Part shown: piece by piece, positions 5,729-10,010 of the stretch
Position numbering within the stretch: the stretch's first letter is position 1
How the letters are laid out: each line of letters starts with the position of its first letter
DNA from: Aestuariivita sp049276915
Lineage (GTDB): Bacteria; Pseudomonadota; Alphaproteobacteria; Rhodobacterales; Rhodobacteraceae
DNA: 10,010 nt
Assembly (NCBI RefSeq): GCF_049276915.1
Contig: NZ_JBASXK010000008.1
Span: 1-10,010 of the forward strand
Direction: 5' to 3'
Notes under the pieces: generated by a model
Database searches by the model: none
What the model was told of the DNA's origin: nothing
Seen by the model: only the letters and a program-made list of their open reading frames with translations
Position numbers and translations under genes: made by a program

Positions 5729-7015
5729 ATGACAACACCGCTTCGTCTCGGCATTGCCGGCCTTGGCACCGTCGGAATCGGCGTTGTGAAGATCGTTCGC
5801 CAGCACGCCGCGCTTCTGAAAGCGCGCACCGGACGTGACATCGTGATCACCGCCATCTCGGCGCGCAACCGGGACAAGGATCGCGGCGTTTCCATGTCGG
5901 GATATGCCTGGGAAGATGACCCCGTCGCTCTGGCAACCCGCGATGATGTGGATGTCTATGTCGAGGTGATGGGTGGCACGGACGGCCCGGCCAAGGTCTC
6001 GACGCAAGCGGCCCTTGCGGCGGGCAAGGATGTTGTCACCGCCAACAAGGCGATGCTGGCCATTCATGGTCAGGCGCTGGCCGAACAGGCCGAAGCGGCA
6101 GGCCGCGTGATCCGATACGAGGCGGCCGTGGCCGGCGGGATACCCGTGATCAAGGCGCTGAGCGAAGGTCTGGCGGGCAATGAAATCACGCGTGTGATGG
6201 GTGTGATGAACGGCACCTGCAACTACATCCTGACGCGGATGGAAAAGGCGGGCCTGAGCTATCAGGAGGCTTTCGCGGAAGCCGACGGGCTTGGCTATGT
6301 CGAAGCGGATCCGACGCTGGACGTGGGCGGCATCGACGCGGGCCACAAGCTGACGTTGCTGTCGGCCATTGCCTTTGGCACCAAGCCCGATTTTGACGGC
6401 ATGGAACTGGAGGGGATCGAACGGGTCTCGATTGACGATATCCGCGCTGCCGCCGACATGGGCTATCGCATCAAGCTGCTGGGCGTGGCGCAACGCACGG
6501 GACGCGGGCTTGAACAACGCATGCAGCCTTGCCTTGTGCCTGCGAACTCTCCCCTGGGTCAGCTTGAGGGCGGCACCAATATGGTGGTGATCGAAGGCGA
6601 TGCGGTGGAACAGATCGTGCTGCGCGGCCCCGGCGCGGGCGAAGGGCCGACGGCCAGTGCGGTGATGGGCGATGTCTGCGATATCGCCCGTGGGCTGCGT
6701 CTGCCCACCTTTGGTCAACCCGCCCATACCCTTGAGACGGCCACGCGCGCGCGCTCGCAACTGCCTGCTCCGTTCTATCTGCGCATGGAGCTGATGGACA
6801 AACCCGGCGCGCTGGCCAAGATCGCGACGATCCTGGGCAATTCCGGGATCTCGATCGACCGGATGCGCCAATATGATCATGACGGGACAAACGCGCCGGT
6901 TCTGATCGTGACCCACAAGACGTCCCGCGCCGCTCTGGATGATGCGCTGGCTGCGATGGAAACCACGGACGTCATCTCCACGGCACCCGTGGCACTGCGA
7001 ATCGAACATCTTTGA
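5729..7015 (+). CDS. hom: Homoserine dehydrogenase with C-terminal ACT domain
   Basis: Catalyses NAD(P)H-dependent reduction of aspartate 4-semialdehyde to homoserine (EC 1.1.1.3), the branch point to threonine and methionine, in the cytoplasm. The 428-residue protein shows a Rossmann motif GIAGLGTVGIG (residues 8-18), TANKAML (105-111, with K107), AGGIPVI (136-142) and the family signature GVMNGTCNYIL (158-168). DPTLDVGGIDAGHKLTLL (195-211) follows, with catalytic-type D203 and K207. PGAGEGPTASAV (301-312) completes the catalytic region, and an ACT domain (about 349-425) starts at FYLRMELMDKPGALAKIA. The length is normal for the single-domain bacterial enzyme without fused aspartokinase. The ACT domain usually confers threonine feedback inhibition. 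ATG 5729 is chosen because GAGGA (5719-5723) precedes it by 5 bases; the in-frame ATGs at 5693 and 5717 lack proper spacing. It is followed 46 bases later by glpX. Confidence 0.97.
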   Translation: MTTPLRLGIAGLGTVGIGVVKIVRQHAALLKARTGRDIVITAISARNRDKDRGVSMSGYAWEDDPVALATRDDVDVYVEVMGGTDGPAKVSTQAALAAGKDVVTANKAMLAIHGQALAEQAEAAGRVIRYEAAVAGGIPVIKALSEGLAGNEITRVMGVMNGTCNYILTRMEKAGLSYQEAFAEADGLGYVEADPTLDVGGIDAGHKLTLLSAIAFGTKPDFDGMELEGIERVSIDDIRAAADMGYRIKLLGVAQRTGRGLEQRMQPCLVPANSPLGQLEGGTNMVVIEGDAVEQIVLRGPGAGEGPTASAVMGDVCDIARGLRLPTFGQPAHTLETATRARSQLPAPFYLRMELMDKPGALAKIATILGNSGISIDRMRQYDHDGTNAPVLIVTHKTSRAALDDALAAMETTDVISTAPVALRIEHL

Positions 7016-7061
7016 CCCCGGGCAAGACCGGGCACACGCATTAGAGGGACACATCTTTTCC

Positions 7062-8027
7062 ATGACCGAAGATACAGAATTTCGCGACCGCATGCTTTCT
7101 CTTGGCCTGGCCCGCGTGGCCGAGCAGGCTGCCCTTGCCTCTGCTGCGCTGATCGGGCGCGGAGATGAGAAAGCCGCAGACCAGGCAGCGGTCAATGCCA
7201 TGCGCGAACAGCTGAACCTTCTGGATATCGCCGGTGTCGTCGTGATCGGTGAGGGCGAGCGCGACGAAGCGCCGATGCTCTATATCGGAGAAGAGGTCGG
7301 CACCGGAAATGGTCCGGGCGTGGATATTGCGCTGGATCCGCTGGAAGGCACGACGCTGACAGCCAAGGACATGCCCAACGCGCTGACGGTGATTGCCATG
7401 GGCCCGCGCGGCTCGATGCTGCATGCGCCTGATGTCTACATGGAGAAACTGGCTGTCGGGCCCGGTTATGCGCCTGGTGTTGTGAGCCTTGACATGAGCG
7501 CGGCCGAGCGGGTCGAAGCGCTGGCTGCGGCCAGGGGGTGCAAGGCTTCTGACATCACCGTGTGCATACTGGAACGCCCGCGCCATGAGGAGATGATCGC
7601 AGGCGTGCGCTCAACCGGGGCCGCGATCCGGCTCATCACCGATGGTGATGTGGCCGGTGTGATGCATTGCGCCGACGCCGACGTGACCGGGATCGACATG
7701 TATATGGGCACAGGCGGTGCGCCCGAGGGTGTGCTGGCGGCAGCGGCGCTCAAATGCATGGGCGGCCAGATTTTCGGCCGGCTTCTGTTTCGCAACGATG
7801 ATGAGCGCGCCCGCGCCGACCGCGCCGGGATCACCGATTTCGACCGCATCTATACCCGTGACGAGATGGTGAAACAGGACGTGATTTTCGCCGCGACCGG
7901 CGTGACCGGTGGAAGCCTGTTGCGCGGCATCCGCCGTGAGCCAGGCTGGGTGACCACGGAAACCCTGATCATGCGGTCCAAGACCGGATCCGTCCGCCGG
8001 ATGGAGTATCGAACGCCCGTCACCTGA
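7062..8027 (+). CDS. glpX: Class II fructose-1,6-bisphosphatase
   Basis: Hydrolyses fructose 1,6-bisphosphate to fructose 6-phosphate (EC 3.1.3.11), the committed step of gluconeogenesis; some family members also act on sedoheptulose 1,7-bisphosphate. The 321-residue protein belongs to the GlpX group of the lithium-sensitive phosphatase superfamily. Visible motifs are GEGERDEAPML (63-73), the metal-binding LDPLEGTT (91-98, with D92 and E95), the substrate-binding region ILERPRHEEMI (169-179), and GTGGAPEGVLAAAALKCMGG (216-235, with E222). These correspond by eye to the metal ligands of E. coli GlpX. ATG 7062 gives the normal N-terminus (MTEDTEFRDRMLSLGLARV). Its ribosome binding site GAGGGA is rather distant, about 12 bases. 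The gene sits 46 bases after hom and 44 before recJ, and is likely co-transcribed with them although the functions are unrelated. Confidence 0.96.
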   Translation: MTEDTEFRDRMLSLGLARVAEQAALASAALIGRGDEKAADQAAVNAMREQLNLLDIAGVVVIGEGERDEAPMLYIGEEVGTGNGPGVDIALDPLEGTTLTAKDMPNALTVIAMGPRGSMLHAPDVYMEKLAVGPGYAPGVVSLDMSAAERVEALAAARGCKASDITVCILERPRHEEMIAGVRSTGAAIRLITDGDVAGVMHCADADVTGIDMYMGTGGAPEGVLAAAALKCMGGQIFGRLLFRNDDERARADRAGITDFDRIYTRDEMVKQDVIFAATGVTGGSLLRGIRREPGWVTTETLIMRSKTGSVRRMEYRTPVT

Positions 8028-8034
8028 GGCGGTG

Positions 8035-8063
8035 TTTGGGTATTTTCGACCAGAAAGAAGCAG
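8035..8063 (+). repeat. 29-base dispersed repeat, copy B
   Basis: TTTGGGTATTT, then TC, then GACCAGAAAGAAGCAG on the plus strand. It is 27/29 identical to the minus-strand copy at 4574-4602. It begins 7 bases after the glpX stop and ends in the recJ ribosome binding site region (AGGGGG at 8062-8067). Unlike copy A it follows no strong hairpin; only a 4-bp CACC/GGTG stem (around 8021-8034) precedes it. Confidence 0.8.
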
Positions 8064-8067
8064 GGGG
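8062..8067 (+). promoter_or_regulatory. Ribosome binding site deciding the TTG start of recJ
   Basis: AGGGGG lies 4 bases before the TTG at 8072. The next in-frame ATG is about 73 codons further on, inside the conserved N-terminal part of RecJ, so a TTG start is needed. The site overlaps the last two bases of the dispersed repeat. Confidence 0.65.
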
Positions 8068-8071
8068 ATAC

Positions 8072-9817
8072 TTGGCGTTTCTCGGGGTAGAACAGTCCAT
8101 CACCGGGCGGCGCTGGGTCGGTCCTGACATCGCGCTGGAGCGCGCCGCGGATGCGCTGGTTCAGATCTGTGACCTGCCCCGGCCACTGGCGCAGGTCTTG
8201 GCGCGTCGTGGGGTGGTGCCGGAAGAGGCCGAGGCGTTCCTGAAGCCGCTTTTGCGGGATCTTCTGCCGGATCCGCGCAGCCTCAAAGACATGGAGACGG
8301 CCGCCGCGCGATTCCTGCAGGCGGTCGTTGCGCGTCAGCGCATTGCGATCTTTGCCGATTACGATGTGGATGGCGGCAGTTCGGCGGCTTTGTTGATCTG
8401 GTGGCTGCGCGCCATGGGGTTGACGGCAACGCTTTATGTGCCGGACCGCATTGACGAGGGTTATGGCCCCAACCCGCCTGCCATGGCCGGGCTTGCGCGC
8501 GATCACGACCTGATCCTCTGCGTGGATTGCGGCACGCTCAGCCATGAGGCGCTGGCCGCCGCGCGGGATGCGGATGTGGTGGTTCTGGATCACCACCTGG
8601 GCGGCGAGACCCTGCCGCCTGCGCTGGCGGTTGTGAATCCCAACCGGCAGGATGAAACCGGCGATCTGGGCTATCTCTGCGCGGCGGCCGTGGTGTTCCT
8701 GATGCTTGTTGAAGCCGGTCGGCAATTGCGGGAGAGCGGACGGACAGGGCCGGATCTGATCTCGCTGCTGGATCTTGTTGCGCTGGCAACGGTGGCGGAT
8801 GTGGCCCCTTTGAGCGGTGCCAACCGCGCGTTGGTTCGCCAGGGCCTGGCGGTCATGGCGCGCCGGGAGCGTCCGGGACTGGTGGCTTTGGCGGATGCCG
8901 CGCGGCTGGATACGGCCCCCATGGCCTATCATCTGGGTTTTGTTCTGGGGCCAAGGGTGAACGCGGGCGGGCGCATCGGACAGGCCGATCTTGGCGCGCG
9001 GTTGCTGGCAAGTTCCGATCCGCATGAAGCTGCCGCCATGGCCGCGCGCCTGGAAGAGCTGAACGCCGAGCGGCGCGAGATCGAAGCACAGGTGCGCCTT
9101 GCCGCTCTGGATCAGGCCGAGAGCCGCGGCTTTGACGCACCGCTGGTCTGGGCCGCCGGTGAGGGCTGGCACCCCGGCGTTGTCGGCATCGTCGCCGCAC
9201 GGCTGAAAGAAGCGGCAAACCGGCCCGCCATCGTCATCGGGTTTGACGGCGAGATCGGCAAAGGTTCGGGGCGATCGGTGTCAGGCGTGGATCTGGGTGC
9301 CTCGATTCAACGCCTCGCGCAGGAAGGTCTTCTGATCAAGGGCGGCGGGCACAAGATGGCCGCTGGTCTGACCGTGACGCGTGACCGGCTGGATGCAGCC
9401 ATGGCGCGCCTGTCGGAGCTTTTGGCACGCCAGGGTGCAGGCGCTGCCGGTCCCGCCGATCTGCGTCTGGATGGCGCGCTGATGCCCGCTGCCGCCACGC
9501 CCGAGTTGATCACGGCCCTGGAGGATGCAGGCCCCTTTGGCTCGGCCGCCCCTGCCCCGCGGTTTGCCTTGCCGGACATGGCTTTGAAGTTCGCCAAGCG
9601 CGTGGGTGAGAGCCACCTCAAGCTGACGCTATCGGACGGTATGGGCGGGGCGCTGGACGCCATCTGCTTTGGCGCATTCGACAGCGATCTTGGCCCGCGG
9701 CTGAGTGCGGGCGACGGCGCACGCTTTCATCTGGCAGGGCGGCTTGAGATCAATCACTGGGGCGGTCGCCAGCGTGTTCAGATGCGCGTGGAAGACGCGG
9801 CTCCTGCTGGAAGCTGA
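8072..9817 (+). CDS. recJ: Single-stranded-DNA-specific 5'-3' exonuclease RecJ
   Basis: A 581-residue DHH-family nuclease that degrades single-stranded DNA 5' to 3' in RecF-pathway recombination, base excision and mismatch repair. Motifs in order: I, IAIFADYDVDG (91-101); II, LCVDCGT (149-155); III, VVVLDHH (169-175); IV, ATVADVAPL (239-247); and GPRVNAGGRIG (293-303). The DHHA1 domain has GWHPGVVGIVAARL (365-378), GSGRSV (398-403) and GGGHKMAAG (424-432). The C-terminal OB-fold region (about 463-581) includes GPFGSAAPAPRF. All catalytic Asp/His residues expected for RecJ are present and the length is normal. The start is TTG 8072, giving MAFLGVEQSITGRRWVG. An alternative TTG at 8036 would translate the dispersed repeat (GIFDQKEAGGY) and has no ribosome binding site. 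The gene follows glpX by 44 bases and precedes tRNA-Glu. Confidence 0.96.
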   Translation: MAFLGVEQSITGRRWVGPDIALERAADALVQICDLPRPLAQVLARRGVVPEEAEAFLKPLLRDLLPDPRSLKDMETAAARFLQAVVARQRIAIFADYDVDGGSSAALLIWWLRAMGLTATLYVPDRIDEGYGPNPPAMAGLARDHDLILCVDCGTLSHEALAAARDADVVVLDHHLGGETLPPALAVVNPNRQDETGDLGYLCAAAVVFLMLVEAGRQLRESGRTGPDLISLLDLVALATVADVAPLSGANRALVRQGLAVMARRERPGLVALADAARLDTAPMAYHLGFVLGPRVNAGGRIGQADLGARLLASSDPHEAAAMAARLEELNAERREIEAQVRLAALDQAESRGFDAPLVWAAGEGWHPGVVGIVAARLKEAANRPAIVIGFDGEIGKGSGRSVSGVDLGASIQRLAQEGLLIKGGGHKMAAGLTVTRDRLDAAMARLSELLARQGAGAAGPADLRLDGALMPAAATPELITALEDAGPFGSAAPAPRFALPDMALKFAKRVGESHLKLTLSDGMGGALDAICFGAFDSDLGPRLSAGDGARFHLAGRLEINHWGGRQRVQMRVEDAAPAGS

Positions 9818-9819
9818 CT

Positions 9820-9837
9820 GGCACCAAAATATGTGCC
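9820..9837 (+). terminator. Weak inverted repeat just after recJ, possible terminator
   Basis: GGCAC and GTGCC (9820-9824 and 9833-9837) flank an 8-base A/T-rich loop, starting 3 bases after the recJ stop. The stem is only 5 bp and no T tract follows, so an intrinsic terminator is uncertain. A second weak stem, GTGCAA/TTGCGC with one G-T pair, lies at 9841-9860. Confidence 0.25.
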
Positions 9838-9854
9838 CAAGTGCAAATTTCCGC

Positions 9855-9881
9855 TTGCGCGCACCGGCTTGATTTCATAAT
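9855..9881 (+). promoter_or_regulatory. Possible promoter of tRNA-Glu
   Basis: CATAAT (9876-9881) matches the -10 consensus in five of six bases and would start transcription about 15 bases before the tRNA. The upstream TTGCGC (9855-9860), 15 bases away, is a poor -35 match. The context of a tRNA gene preceded by an 85-base gap makes a promoter here likely, but the exact boxes are uncertain. Confidence 0.4.
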
Positions 9882-9902
9882 CACGCGCTCACGACCACAA
9901 GT

Positions 9903-9977
9903 GGCCCGTTCGTCTATCGGTTAGGACGCCAGGTTTTCAACCTGGAAAGAGGGGTTCGATTCCCCTACGGGCTGCCA
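9903..9977 (+). tRNA. tRNA-Glu (anticodon UUC)
   Basis: A complete cloverleaf can be drawn. The acceptor stem GGCCCGT pairs with ACGGGCT (one G-U at the first pair). The anticodon stem is CCAGG/CCTGG with loop TTTTCAA, which places the anticodon TTC at 9936-9938. The T arm is AGGGG-TTCGATT-CCCCT. The discriminator base is G and the 3' CCA is encoded (9975-9977). The D arm contains the GGTTAGG loop. It reads GAA and GAG codons and also supplies glutamyl-tRNA for haem synthesis in alphaproteobacteria only if a C5 pathway exists, which most lack. The sequence after it is A/T-rich up to the window end. Confidence 0.97.
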
Positions 9978-10010
9978 GTTTGGTTAAATCCCTTATTTTT
10001 ATGGATTTTT

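Noticed and set aside
7017..7032. CCCGG/CCGGG hairpin between hom and glpX
   Set aside because: Only a 5-bp stem with a 6-base loop and no T tract; too weak to call a terminator or attenuator.
5711..7201. Long minus-strand reading frame opposite hom (496 codons)
   Set aside because: It covers the homoserine dehydrogenase gene in antisense, has no recognisable domain and has an atypical composition rich in His, Arg and Gln.
7850..9172. Long minus-strand reading frame opposite recJ (440 codons)
   Set aside because: The plus strand carries the full RecJ motif set. The antisense frame has low-complexity Arg/Gln/His composition and no start signal.

Overview
The window looks like chromosomal DNA of a marine alphaproteobacterium of the Rhodobacteraceae (Roseobacter group). 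This is inferred from the GC-rich codon use, from the protein sequences, and from the order homoserine dehydrogenase, class II fructose-bisphosphatase, recJ, tRNA-Glu, which I associate with that family. It is densely coded: nine protein genes and one tRNA gene, with no stretch over 300 bases lacking a gene. No CRISPR array, insertion sequence or rRNA was seen.

Region 1 (64-2988, plus strand) is a tight three-gene operon for a Tad/Flp-pilus-type envelope structure. It holds a TadG-like protein with a von Willebrand A domain, then two small TadE/TadF-like pseudopilins. The first two genes overlap by ATGA, and the third begins 4 bases after the second. Both pseudopilins carry a GN(S/G)TIEF prepilin-peptidase motif. 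No pilin, ATPase or secretin gene lies in the window.

Region 2 (2985-5256, minus strand) holds, in transcription order, a TetR-family regulator, a strong double hairpin with a short dispersed repeat, a 3-hydroxyisobutyrate-dehydrogenase-like oxidoreductase, and a small two-TM protein of unknown function. The last gene converges on the pseudopilin operon with overlapping stop codons.

Region 3 (about 5257-5653) is a divergent promoter region with a clear inverted repeat, the likely TetR operator, followed by a small lipoprotein gene on the plus strand.

Region 4 (5729-9977, plus strand) is a housekeeping run. It comprises hom (threonine/methionine branch), glpX (gluconeogenesis or Calvin-type FBPase), recJ (single-strand exonuclease in DNA repair) and tRNA-Glu(UUC). 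The genes are 44-46 bases apart and may be co-transcribed up to recJ; the tRNA probably has its own promoter. A second copy of the short repeat sits directly before recJ and appears to overlap its ribosome binding site.

Most genes are ordinary for the lineage. The parts most worth a second look are the 29-base repeat pair and its hairpins, the large Trp-rich insertion in the VWA protein, and the palindrome between tetR and the lipoprotein gene.
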